Positions 9,801-19,821 of a stretch of DNA of 29,542 nt are shown piece after piece (positions within the stretch are counted from its first letter, which is position 1; each line of letters begins with the position of its first letter). The stretch is from NCBI GenBank assembly GCA_037447605.1, contig CM074810.1, positions 1,426,512 to 1,456,053 on the forward strand, read 5' to 3'. A program made the translations under genes and the position numbers. The DNA is from Zygnema circumcarinatum (taxonomy: Eukaryota > Streptophyta > Zygnematophyceae > Zygnematales > Zygnemataceae). The notes below the pieces were generated by a model. The model did not search any database and had not been told where the DNA came from. It worked only from the letters and a program-made list of their open reading frames with translations.

Positions 9801-12800
9801 CACAAATTCAGAATGGAAAGTCCTTCCCTCGTGCCTGCAATTCCTTTGGCAGTTGACGATGGTAGAGCCAAAATCTCCTTGGCAACAAACAATCTCCCTG
9901 CCATAGTTTTTGCACCTTTGAAGAGATCTTGCACAATCTCCTCCCTCATAAGATTTCTTAGACCTCCCTCTCCCTTCTCTTCCTCCTCCGAACCATCTGA
10001 ATCCAAAGAGGCCAACCTTCGGACCATCTCTCTTACTTCCGCTCTCTCACTCTCAGACTGCTTCTGCGCTGCAGCCATGGCTTCTGCTTCGGCTGTCATA
10101 TCGACCCCTCTCTCTAACACATCGACTATTCTCACTGCCTCTCTCAACCCTGTGATCATCGCTCCTCCCACAGTATCGGGATGCTCCCTGCAAGTTGCCT
10201 CTCCTGCAAAGAACAATCGATTGTCGATAGGGCGAGCGAGTCGGTCATAATCATCTCCGGAAGCACCAACTGCCACATAGGAATAAGCTCCACGACTGCA
10301 GGGAAAAGAGAAAAAAGGGGAAAGGGAAGAGAGAGGGAAGGATGAGTGGATAGAGTTTGAGAACTACGAGGGGGAAGGGGAAAGAGAGAGGGAAGGATGA
10401 GTGGATAGAGTTTGAGAACTACGAGGGAGAAGGGGAAAGAGAGAGGGAAGGATGAGTGGATAGAGTTTGAGAACTACGAGGGGGAAGGGGAAAGAGAGAG
10501 GGAAGGATGAGTGGATAGAGTTTGAGAACTAAGAGGGGGGAGGGGAAAGAGAGAGGGAAGGATGAGTGGATAGAGTCTGAGAACTAAGAGGGGGGAGGGG
10601 AAAGAGAGAGGGAAGGATGAGTGGATAGAGTTTGAGGAGGGGAAAGAGAGAGGGAAGGATGAGTGGATAGAGTTTGAGAACTAAGAGGGGGGAGGGGAAA
10701 GAGAGAGGGAAGGATGAGTGGATAAAGTCTGAGAACTAAGAGGGGGGAAGGAAAAGAGAGAGGGAAGGATGAGTGGATAAAGTCTGAGAACTAAGAGGGG
10801 GGAGGGGAAAGAGAGAGGGAAGGATGAGTGGATAGAGTTTGAGAACTAAGAGGGGGGGGGGAGGGAAGGATGAGTGGGAAAGAGAGAGGGAAGGATGAGT
10901 GGATAAAGTCTGAGAACTAAGAGGGGGGAAGGAAAAGAGAGAGGGAAGGATGAGTGGATAAAGTCTGAGAACGAAGATGGGGGAGGGAAAGAGAGAGGGA
11001 AGGATGAATAGATAAAGCCTGAGAAACTGAGGTTTCGCAGCATATTAGTGTATGAGGAATGAATGATTCAGCATTGAGTATAGGAGAGGGGGGAGGAAAA
11101 TGTGGAAGTCAACTATGAGGGAAGGCAGTGAAGTTCATTCAAGTTGGAGTTTAGGATTGAATGAAAAGAGAAAGGCAGAAAGGCTAAGTCCCTACATGTT
11201 GTTATCTACATTCGATTTAAGTGATTAGGATATCACTTTTACAGTCATGCACCTGTTGAACTTGGACTCAAATTCGTGAGAATTTCCGAGCACTCACAAT
11301 GACTGTGAAATCTGTTGAAGTTAATTTTTGCAGGTAGCCGGGACCTGCTTTTACGTGAGAATCTAAATTCTAGATTTACAGCCTTACGATTCTTAACATC
11401 CACAAAACCCAAAACTTCAATGGTACGAAAAAAAAAGGCTTTCAAACTCTCTGCCTTTTCAAGATGAAGCTGCATCTCTCACCTGTACGGATCTTTTCCC
11501 CAATGCGTAACGACAGAAGCGACCGGTTTCTCAACTTTGTCGTTTCCAAACAACTTCCGAAGAACAGAGAGAGCCTCCTCTACCACTACCTCATCCTCCT
11601 CCTCCTCTCCCACCTCCGCCGCTTTCCCAACAATCAGTCCAGTCAGCACTGCAGCTCCGCAAGTTCTCTGAAGATTCCAAAACATGAAGCATCTCCCTCT
11701 CATCTCGGAATTTTCTCCAGCTGCCCCAAAAAAGTCAACTTCCGGGTCCCAAAAAACTTTCGGGAACTCCAAGACCACTTTATTCAACACACCAAACCCT
11801 ATCCTACTTATAGCTGCAGCCTTCCACTCGGGCAGAGGTGGGGAAAAATTTATGTCGCCTGCTTTAAGGCAACCTAGGGGCACTGTCACAAGTACTGCAT
11901 CTGCAGAAAAAGACTCTCCAGACATGACCTTCACGTTCACAACCCCAGCCTCTATATCCGCTTCACTCGCTCTCCCTCTCCCTTCTCTCTCTGCCCCCCT
12001 CTCCTTCACTTCCTCCCCCCTCTCACGCCTACTCTCCCCTCCCTCTCCTGCCGTATCCCCATTTGATTTCGCTCCTGCCTTAGCTGCGTAGTCAATCTTG
12101 CTAACAACCTGCTCGAACCGAATATCTAGCCCCTCCTTCATGGCCTCTACTACTTGACTATATCCCCCCTTTATCATGCAGTGCTGCCCCCCAAAACCCC
12201 CAAAGACATCATCTTGATTCCAATGAGGCAATGAAACTTTCCCAAGCGGAGCGGCACATCCATACTCTAAATTGGCTAAATGCCAGTCCAAAACTCGCCT
12301 CTCTAAGGACTGCACTTTCACTGCCTCTACATTGTTCTCATTGGCAGAGCAGGAGCTGTTCTCCTCCCTACCATCCCCTCTCCTCATGCTCGCAGAAGCG
12401 AGCAAGTCAAGACCACAGGGCCCCACATGGTATTCCGACTCTCTCCTCCCATCCCACTCGCGGTTACATTCAACTGCTCCCTTCACCCCTCCTTCACTAG
12501 AACCCCCATTCTTTGTAATAGATGAGTTTCCTCTATCATTCTCATCCTCATCCAGCTCCATAGCTAAAGCTTTAAGCAGAGCCCCTCCCGCCTGCAACAC
12601 CATATCCGACTCCAAGCACATATACCCCCCATTCTTTGCTTCTCTCTTTATTCCGTTCTGTCTCCATCCACAGTCCGCTCTCCCGTTATCCGTACAGCTT
12701 TCTCTCACTCCATTCTCTACCTCTCTCTCATCCACCACTTCCCCTTCCATCATGACTCCATCCATCCCTCCCCCTTTTGCACCCTTAGTTCTCCCTAAAG

Positions 12801-15800
12801 CCTCCTCCAAAGCCTCTCCAAGTGACATTTTTTCAGCATGTGCTCCCTTCTCTAAAACCATCAGCACTGTCTGATCAAGGAGCCCATTATATTCCGCCTC
12901 AATGGCCGCATCAATATCTGCAGGAACTTTCTCTCCAGTCACAGCGTCAAAGAGAGGGCAGTCTCCTCTCAGCCCTACCAACCCTAAGTCTAATTGCCGG
13001 CAAAGAAGTGATGTTGGATCAGCTCTCTTTTCCAAAGCAACATCACTTTCTGTTCCTGTGATGATGCTTGCCCCCAAATCGACAGGTGCAGAAAATGATG
13101 TTGTGTCTGTATGCACCCGTCCCCCAACCCTATTCCTCGCTTCCAAAATGGTCACTTTTAATCCCATTTTCGTGAGATGTCTTGCAGCAGTCAGCCCTGC
13201 AGGGCCTGCTCCAATAATCAAAACACTTTTCTTCGTGTTCTCTTCGATTTCGCTATGCGTTTGTTGCACTTTCTCCGCCTTCTCCAGCCCCTCAGAGCCT
13301 CCTCTCTCCCTCTCTCTGTCTCCCTCTACCAACTTGTGAATCTGTTCAGATATCCTCACCTCCTTTCCATCTATCTCTGCAATGCTCCCTCCGTCCTCAC
13401 TCTGACACATGAATCTCTTAATCTCCTTCTCCTCCACATTTTGTTCTCTCGCCACTTCCTCCATTTCTCTGTCATCCTTCAACTTCACTTCTCCCTCATC
13501 CTCTGCCATCTTTTTTTGAATGACTTCCTGTTCATCTACCTCCATTGGAACGGCTTCGCTTCTCTTCAAGACACCTCGAGAAGCTACCACCTCCCCTTCC
13601 ACTGTGCTCCACTTCCGTTTCCGTAAAACTCCAAAGTTGATGCAACCCTGTCAGAACCCAACTTGCCCAGCAAATCCTTATGTCCAGCATCGCAAAAAGG
13701 AAATAAACATAGCAACAAAGAAAGAGCCAAAGACAACCCTAATGAACTATATGGCCACTCATTCCTAGGCTTTCCTAGGCGCTTTGCATCGAATTGTGAG
13801 ACAAGAAAATAGATCAGACGACATCAACGTAACTTTACAAATGTCTCGCTGTGAACTCGCAAAATAATAGTGGAAGGAAATGAGTATTGAAACCCTTGAA
13901 AAGGTGATCCTTAGAAGCTCAGCCTGACAATCTTAAATATATAGGGAATGTCACACATTGAACCGAGTGCACAGTCGTCGACTGATACCCACCAGTTGAT
14001 CCAAGAAATTGAAGACCTCCCGAGTCAGGAAAGTATGCGAAGTCTCTACGCTGGAAACAGTTGATATCATGCCGCAATCAGCTAATGTCAACTGAGAGCT
14101 GACATTGGAATCCCACAAAGCCAACATAGTATTTCTGCAAGAAAATGCACACGGTTTAGCCAACAGGGAAACCCAAGAGCACCAGAATTCTGAAAGCAAT
14201 GGAATGGAATAGCCCATATCTCGTTAGATTGAAGTTGCATGAAATCATGGATGGCTATGGGCTATTGTCTGTACGAAGTTCAACTTCTTCCTGAATTAAG
14301 TCAAGATTATTCAGAGCACGTGAACTACGATCGTAAAGTGTATGAAAGCACTGCAATGAAAAAACTGATTTGAAGTACAAATATACAACGGAACCGTCGG
14401 CATATAATTTTAGGCAAGAAGTGTCGCCCTCACGGTTGACCCCACTTGAAGTAACGCTTCTAAAAACAAAGAAGCCAATAGCGTTTTGCTACTTCTAGCG
14501 AAGGTTCCATATTAAAAACGCACCTGCAGTCGATATACTCCTGCAAGCCTCCCCTCTTTTTCAAAAACTCCTTGAATCTGATTCTTTCTAAAGGCCCCGG
14601 AGCCCTCGGCCTCAATCCTGCAGTGACAGCAGGAGCTTCTCCGGGCCTCTGCTGCATTGGCATGCCGGAAGGAGCAGCTCCTTTGCTCCTCCCTCTACCC
14701 ATACGATCCTTCTCCGGGTTCCAAGTCCAATCTTTAGGGACCTTCTTTTCTCCCATAATGTAAGCCCACTCTAGGTCGCCCTCATAAGCCATATCCTCAA
14801 GCCGCCGCTTCTTTATTAGCCGAGCAGGACGCCGCTTTACAACCGTTACACCAACATCGGGAGAAGACATTAGAAAGTTTCCGGAACCTCTGTTTTTCTC
14901 CACGCTGCCCATCTCAGGAAGTAGTGAAGCTGCATTGCTTCCGACCTCCCCTATCAACCCTAATTCAGCGGAGGGAAATCCTAGAGAGTGTGTTGGCTGT
15001 AACCCTAATTCTTCCCCGAACTTCACTGCGGCATCTGTTTCCGCTAAGTATCGGGCCTCGAGCTCCTCAGGATCTTCAACAACGCCAATTCTGCCTCTCT
15101 GCCGAGCAATTTCCTGAACCCTAATTGCATTCTTTTGAAGAACATGTGTGCCTCCGAGAGCGACAACTGCTTTCCCCGCATTTCCTCCCTCCCCGGCAGC
15201 TGAAATTACACTCTCTTCCGCCATGGCCTCGTTCAGAGAAGCGCATATCCCCTGCAAAGCCTTCCCTTGCCCCTGTATTTCCATGCTAGCCCTCAGTTTC
15301 AAATCCCGAAAATCCTCAGCGACACTTTTTTCGTCGTCTTCAAGTTTTTTGCCATTTTCTGTCGACCCAACGACGACTTGCCCAGCTGGCGTCAAGACAG
15401 CTTCCACAATGACAGCTGGCGCAATATCTGCGAAGGGATTTAGAATAAATTTTCAGTGAGACTATCATTATCATCATTATTCAGCTACTTGAAGGACAAC
15501 CGAAAAATCTTTTGACATCTGAAACCCTAATTTTTGTAAAATCTCATAATGTGATGTCTAGAACGCCCTCTAACCTTCTGCAACCTTAAGAAACACAAAC
15601 ATAGAAATTGGTATCGACAACATCTGGACCTTGATGAATACAGTCACTGAAAGTCTAAGTACTATGTGATCTGAAACCCTAATTTCAGGCTCTCTGTAGC
15701 TGCAGAAAACGAAGCTCACCGTGCGAATGCAAATATTCCTCTGCAGCATTCTCCTTCAACATTGCTGCTTCTTCGCATACATGCTCCAGCCCATTCCTCC

Positions 15801-16141
15801 ATTCCATAGCTCCAATCAACCCGCACTTTGCTCCATAAATTGGGTACAAATGAGGTACAAATGTCCTCTTTCCGACCTCCCCCTCAGTCTCCTGCCTCTC
15901 ACTCTCCCCCCCTCAACTCTCTCTCTCTCTCTCTCTCTCCCACTCTGTCCCACTCTCTCTCCCCCCTCTTCCCCCCACCCCTTCCTGCCCTTCACTCTGC
16001 AATGGTCTATGAAGGAAGGAGAGCAAGGAGTTAGGGTTTCTGCAGCTCTTGCAACTTACAAAGCATAGAATGCGTACTCCTCTCTGGCTCCTTTCCAGGA
16101 CGACAATAGAGCATTTTCTGGCGCCGCTCGATCGCTCTCAT
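6273..16141 (-). CDS. LDL3: LDL3-type lysine-specific histone demethylase (SWIRM, amine oxidase, SRI-like)
   Basis: Plant LSD1-family FAD amine oxidase; Arabidopsis LDL3 removes H3K4me2 from gene bodies. Nine in-phase exons are well supported: 15427-14524, 14134-13993, 13647-11483, 10295-9794, 9486-9393, 8963-8665, 8329-7208, 7000-6926 and 6332-6273. Exon 15830-15720 is probable (its 3' donor is clear). First exon 16141-16060 is tentative. Total about 1851 residues. In order: a pre-SWIRM region with [15 protein letters not shown], a SWIRM domain across exons 14134 and 13647 ([17 protein letters not shown]), [16 protein letters not shown] site (about residue 559), a hydrophilic insert (about 699-856), [20 protein letters not shown], the LSD1-type lysine in [12 protein letters not shown] (about 1036), [19 protein letters not shown], then a [19 protein letters not shown] segment, a disordered linker and a C-terminal SRI-like module ending at TAA 6275-6273. 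Confidence 0.92.
6745..6930. repeat. Imperfect duplication flanking a (GA)n tract at an LDL3 donor
   Basis: Roughly 42 bp around the intron donor after exon 7000-6926 (about 6890-6931) reappears at about 6750-6791 with about 30 of 42 bases matching by eye, including the AAG/GTGTGTTA donor context. The two copies bracket a (GA)n tract (6792-6880, CT-rich on the gene strand). The second copy could act as a cryptic donor. Confidence 0.6.
9023..9178. repeat. 26-bp tandem repeat, six copies, in an LDL3 intron
   Basis: Six consecutive copies of AAAGTTCAGTTAAATTGAGT plus TGACTT, nearly identical (one copy has TCGACTT). They lie in the intron between exons 9486-9393 and 8963-8665. There are no spacers, so it is a minisatellite and not a CRISPR. 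Confidence 0.93.
10320..11030. repeat. About 54-bp minisatellite, about 14 copies, next to an LDL3 acceptor
   Basis: Repeated unit with the core GGAAGGATGAGTGGATA, then GAGTTTGAGAACTA and a G/A-rich block. The core recurs about every 54-55 bp, with shorter spacings near 10611-10651 and 10864-10890. The array fills most of the intron 11482-10296 and ends about 25 bp before the acceptor of exon 10295-9794. On the gene strand it is therefore a very long pyrimidine-rich stretch. Confidence 0.93.
15890..16000. repeat. CT-rich tract in the LDL3 5' region
   Basis: (CT)n and CCCC-rich stretch on +, purine-rich on the LDL3 strand. It lies in the probable first intron (16059-15831) and complicates placement of the upstream acceptor. 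Confidence 0.75.
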
Positions 16142-16395
16142 TTGTAAAGTACTTGTTTCATGTTAATGTGGTCATAGGAACCGTCAACACTCTCGTCAGC
16201 ACAGGCCGTACATTTGCTCTGCCGGACGCTACCGTACATTAGTACACCTCGCCTGCCGTAAAGTATATGTACAGTAGGGGGTCCTCATATGTTCCACCCT
16301 GGTTCCCGCCAATATGAGGCGAAAATATTAATTTTGCATATATAAGGTTCCTGTTACGAATAGACGGGCAGTATTATGTTAGAGTTCATGTTGGA

Positions 16396-16475
16396 CCGTA
16401 CGTATCGTACCGTACCGTATCGTACCATATCGTACTATATCATTTAGCATCGTATCGTATCGTGACATATCGTGA
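16396..16475. repeat. Degenerate CGTATCGTAC array
   Basis: Short iterations of CGTA(T/C)CGTAC and CGTATCGTATCG inside the TIR element. The motif TATCGTATCGTATCG recurs near the other end (17209-17223). This is simple sequence; the Arg-Tyr-Gly-rich ORF on the minus strand is its shadow. Confidence 0.75.
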
Positions 16476-16695
16476 CGCATAAGCGTAGTTTTTAGGACTA
16501 TGTTGTTCGTCTCATTGATGATGCTATAATTATCAATAGTGGAAGAGCACACCCATGATGAAATAAATGAGTGAGTTAATATTGGGCTGGGGGTTGACGG
16601 GCTTCCACGGCAATGAAACAAAACTGGGTGCCTTGTGCGACTGAGAAGACGCTCAATACCAAAACACCTCTTAAAGTCAATATGCTTGCTTGTAG

Positions 16696-16867
16696 ATGGT
16701 TCATGTGGCGACCTTGGAGTCTGCGACCGGGACCCGCCAAGGCGACCCTTTAGGAGGTCCTTTGTTCGCTTTGGCGCACATTCGTGCGCTTCGAGCTTCG
16801 GCACAGGCTTTTCCAGGCTGCCTTTTTCCATCAGTGGCCGACGATACTCATATCATTGGCCCTGCTG
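16696..16867 (+). pseudogene. Reverse transcriptase fragment of a non-LTR-type retroelement
   Basis: One frame reads TGTRQGDPLGGPLFALAHIR, the RT block before the catalytic site, followed by FPSVADDTHIIGPA with the (F/Y)xDD-like ADD centre. An in-frame TAG lies directly before the ATG at 16696, and the other side runs into the N gap, so it is a short decayed relic. The 3' side (16878 to about 17110) has no continuing RT and looks like an element 3' region. It is a cellular retroelement relic, not an intact gene. Confidence 0.75.
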
Positions 16868-16877
16868 NNNNNNNNNN
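16868..16877. other. Assembly gap (10 N)
   Basis: Ten undetermined bases inside the RT relic. The true gap length may differ, so nothing should be read across it. Confidence 0.99.
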
Positions 16878-17492
16878 GGTGGACTTCCGCCGCTCCCTCC
16901 TCGCGACGTGCCTCACATCGGTGACCTTTGCGGCTGCTTCTAGGGCTGCGTTGTTGTGCCTAGGCGTAGTTTTCCGCTCCTAGCTTCGTTTTATTGTGTT
17001 TCGGTCCTTTGTGACCAGTCCTTCGTGGTTCCACATTTTGCCTTTATCCATGTAAATTTGATGGCCTCGCCATCGCGAGTTCAATGAAAGTTTGCGTTCT
17101 TTGTTCATGTGGATGGTATATGGAGCAGATGTAACAACTGACGGGCTAATCCCCTCAGTCGTGTGCGTAAATCGCCGAGTCTGCGGTACGTTGGTTGGAT
17201 GACGACAGTATCGTATCGTATCGAAGTCAAGAAGACGGGGAGAAGAGCGAGCGCCTCTTACGGCGGCACGAGCGGGGAGATTAGGTGAGTTTTGCGTAAG
17301 CCCGTAACGGATAGATAGTACGGACAGTACGAATAGTACGGCTAACACAAGTTACCGTACAAAAAGGTGGTTTCGGCAAAATCGGGGCGAAAATATTGAG
17401 GACGCACTCCTTAGGGTGGTAAATACGAGGACCCCCCACTGTACGGACTCATATACGGATGTGTATGTCAGCAAGCGTGGACGTCGCCAACG

Positions 17493-17506
17493 TGATGACG
17501 TCATCA
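17493..17506. promoter_or_regulatory. TGATGACGTCATCA palindrome (bZIP-type ACGT element)
   Basis: Perfect 14-bp palindrome around TGACGTCA, about 480 bp upstream of the QCR8 ATG. Plant bZIP factors of the TGA/C-box class bind this core. Binding here is inferred from the sequence only. Confidence 0.55.
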
Positions 17507-17594
17507 ACGCCTTGTGACGGTTTCTAGAGCAACAAGCAATCTTGGATTTGGGACAAGAAAGAAATTTGTAATGAAATATTCGCCAATAATACAT

Positions 17595-17623
17595 CGCCAC
17601 GTGTAAATATTTCACACGTGGCG
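17595..17623. promoter_or_regulatory. Paired G-boxes in a perfect 10-bp inverted repeat
   Basis: CGCCACGTGT and ACACGTGGCG are perfect inverted repeats separated by 9 bases (AAATATTTC). Each arm contains a CACGTG G-box. About 360 bp upstream of QCR8. A bHLH/bZIP site or a cruciform; in either case the symmetry is beyond what a single G-box would give. Confidence 0.6.
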
Positions 17624-17867
17624 CATTTTTATTAGTGGAAGCTGCACAAAAAACGAATTTAAATCTGCAAGTTTGAGTTTCGGTACCAACACGGCAACGC
17701 CCGAGTTTTCGAAATTTCAGATTTCTTTATGCATGAAAGAACGTAGCAGTAACCTGTTGAACTGCGCCATTGGAACCATCCTCTCTCTGATAAAACGGAA
17801 CAAAACCAGTTACAGTTCCATCACAGAAAAGTCAACAGCCACACATAGACAGCTCCTTCCTCCCAGG

Positions 17868-17984
17868 CCTTCGTCGCCCCCTCGTCCCCCACTTCCCTAC
17901 GTCGTTCCCTCCCCGCTCTCTCTCTTTCTCCGTTATTTCTCTCGTTCTCCCTCTTATCTCTCTCTCACTCTCTCGCGCAGCAGA
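17868..17984 (+). promoter_or_regulatory. CT-rich leader of QCR8
   Basis: Pyrimidine-rich sequence (CTCTCTCTTTCTCCG and similar) runs to 4 bases before the ATG at 17985. It ends in CTCTCGCGCAG, which resembles a splice acceptor, so a 5' UTR intron ending at 17980 is possible. Confidence 0.55.
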
Positions 17985-19021
17985 ATGGGGAAGGTGCCGG
18001 TGCGGCTGCGCGAGGTGACGTACGTGCTGTCGCCGTTCGAGCAGAAGGTGATGGGCGGTCTGTGGAAGGACATGGGCCACACCCTCTCCAAGAAGTTCGC
18101 GTACAACTGGCTCGACCTCACCGTCTGCGCTGTGCCCGTGCTCGGGACCTACTGGTCGGCGAGCCGCCTTTCCTCCTTATGTTTCAGGGTTAGGGTTAGG
18201 GTTGGCAGAATTTTCAGAATTATAGAGAATTTAGGGCTTGTACAGGATCTATAGGTTTTTACGGGGTTCTGAAGATTTTTTCACGGGTTCAAGTAGAGGT
18301 CTCTTGTTCATAGTCTCGGTTGGTGTGTCGGCTGCTCAGCCTGGCACGTATGCATCTCTGCATTCGTTGAGGAGGTGGTGATGATGCATGAGATGGTCTT
18401 TTTTTTTGACAATAGTGTGGGCGTGCCAGCCCGTACTCGTACTTTCGCATGTCTTGTATGGCTCGATCGGACGGATCCTTATTTTAAATCATCTTAAATG
18501 CCCGTTTGGTGACGTAAACGAACATTGGTTTATGACTCCTTAAAATAAACTGAAGTCTCTCATAGCCTTCCGTTTTAGAGTCTACAATTTGAAGTCACCT
18601 AGGACTGTTTGGAGTGCTTGCGTAGCTGCAGAACGTAACTTCCAAACCTCGTTAATCGGCTGCAGACTGTTAGGGTTGGGATCCATTTGAGGATAAATTT
18701 GATGGTATCCGCCAACCTACGTTTGGCACGTATGCCGCTTGTCCTAAGTGGAGAGCTGTGCTTGGTGTACGGAGTACCCTGAACAGATTCCAACCCTTAG
18801 TTGTTCTTAGGTTAGGTCAACCACATTTCAAGTCACGATAAACTCTCTTAGGGAGTGCATATCTGTACGTCTGCTCTCGACTGGGTTTCAGGAATCTTCT
18901 AGTTTCCTTGCATTTCGGAGAGAATTTAGCATGGAAACCCTGACCCAGTCTCGGCAATGTGATGTGATGCAGGTACTCTGAGTGGTACAAGGAACAGGAG
19001 AAGCTGCACCACCGCTATTAG
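17985..19021 (+). CDS. QCR8: Cytochrome b-c1 complex subunit 8 (QCR8)
   Basis: Small inner-membrane subunit of respiratory complex III, next to cytochrome b; the plant complex carries a 72-residue form. Two exons, 17985-18154 and 18973-19021, split a TGG codon and give exactly 72 residues. Seen: the N-terminal MGKVPVRLREVTYVLSPFEQ, GLWKD, a single hydrophobic span around LDLTVCAVPVLGTYW (residues about 42-57), and the C-terminal YKEQEKLHHRY tail typical of plant QCR8. No cleavable presequence, as usual. The 818-bp intron starts with GTCGGCG and has telomere-like TTAGGG repeats soon after the donor. Expression control probably lies in the G-box and ACGT sites upstream (inference). Confidence 0.95.
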
Positions 19022-19821
19022 ACAGAGTGAGAATATGACAATTGGAAGTTTTTTTAAGCAGCAAGTCTAATTCGATTGATGATAGAAGCAACACCGTGGC
19101 ATCATGGCATCATCCTCCAAAGGATCGAGTCATGGCCATACATGTGAACTGTCTGTCTATTTTTTAAGCTCCGAGAGGTGCCGCATACTTCAGGAAAGGA
19201 TAGCGTCCTGTGTAATGCCGAGATAAGCGCCTTTTTTTTTTTTTTTTTGTTCTAGGGGCTCCATGACGGTGAGATGTGCGTGACACATGTAATCGGTTAG
19301 TTGGACTGACCGACTCACATGTGCCAGTTTCCGTTGCATGGCATGTGGCTCTGCACAGTTTGAATTGCATGGGTTTTAGTTGTTGATGACTCCCAAGCAG
19401 GCCGTACCTTCAACCCGAAAAACTCTGAACTTGATTATTTGGGGTTTTGTAACGGACTGGGGGGGCGCGTGTATACCAATAATCTATTTTTTATTGGTCA
19501 GATTTTTATTTCATTCGCTTTTCAGCCAAACAGATTCATGTTTCTCGCGGATGAAACCCTAATAAAGTCAGCTTTGCCTACATTTCCATATCCTCCCTCC
19601 CCTTTTCCCACCCTTCCCCCCCTCCCCCTCTCACTCCCCCTTCCCTCAGTCGCTCTCCCGCAGTTCGTTTCCCTCTCCCTCCCTTCCCCCCTCCTATCCG
19701 TCTCCGTCTCCCTGCCACTCCTCTTCCAAACCCCTCTTCCTTTCCCCCCCCCCTTCTTCCCCATCTACCTCCCTCTCCCTCTCCCTCTCCCTTACTCCCC
19801 CCCTCTCCCTCTCCGCTCTCC
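19022..19821. other. Convergent intergenic region QCR8/CINP-like
   Basis: 800 bp holding both 3' flanks. It includes a T-run at about 19231-19248 and a CT-rich tract (about 19585-19821). No gene is supported; the long ORFs here come from the CT tract. Confidence 0.6.
19585..19821. repeat. CT-rich tract directly after the CINP-like stop
   Basis: Pyrimidine on +, so purine-rich in the 3' UTR of the minus-strand gene, beginning at the stop codon (19824-19822). A similar arrangement is seen at the DExH gene. Confidence 0.85.

Larger units (their letters stand above)
16272..17441. mobile_element. TA-flanked element with 29-bp TIRs (Tc1/mariner-like ends)
   Basis: Left end 16272-16300 (CAGTAGGGGGTCCTCATATG...) and right end 17413-17441 read on the opposite strand (CAGTGGGGGGTCCTCGTATT...) match at 25 of 29 positions. 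Both are flanked outside by TA, the target duplication of Tc1/mariner-type elements, and the CAGT terminus fits many of them. No transposase ORF is visible. The interior holds CGTATCG repeats, a decayed reverse transcriptase segment and a 10-N gap, so this is either a non-autonomous element that took a nested insertion or a composite. A third related end lies at 23552. Confidence 0.6.
16142..17984. other. Divergent intergenic region LDL3/QCR8 with inserted element
   Basis: 1.84 kb between the tentative LDL3 start and the QCR8 ATG. Most of it is a TA-flanked TIR element (16272-17441) with a reverse transcriptase relic and an assembly gap. The 540 bp nearest QCR8 look like its promoter and leader. 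Confidence 0.65.

Noticed and set aside
16379-16831. Minus-strand ORF of 150 residues rich in RYGTIRYG
   Set aside because: It arises from the CGTATCGTAC simple repeat and the antisense of the RT relic; no splice or homology support.
16878-17110. Possible continuation of reverse transcriptase after the N gap
   Set aside because: None of the frames resumes RT motifs; the sequence looks like an element 3' region and the gap prevents joining.
18186-18205. TTAGGG repeats as a telomere or interstitial telomere
   Set aside because: Only three to four tandem copies, in the QCR8 intron; similar short runs occur all over the window.
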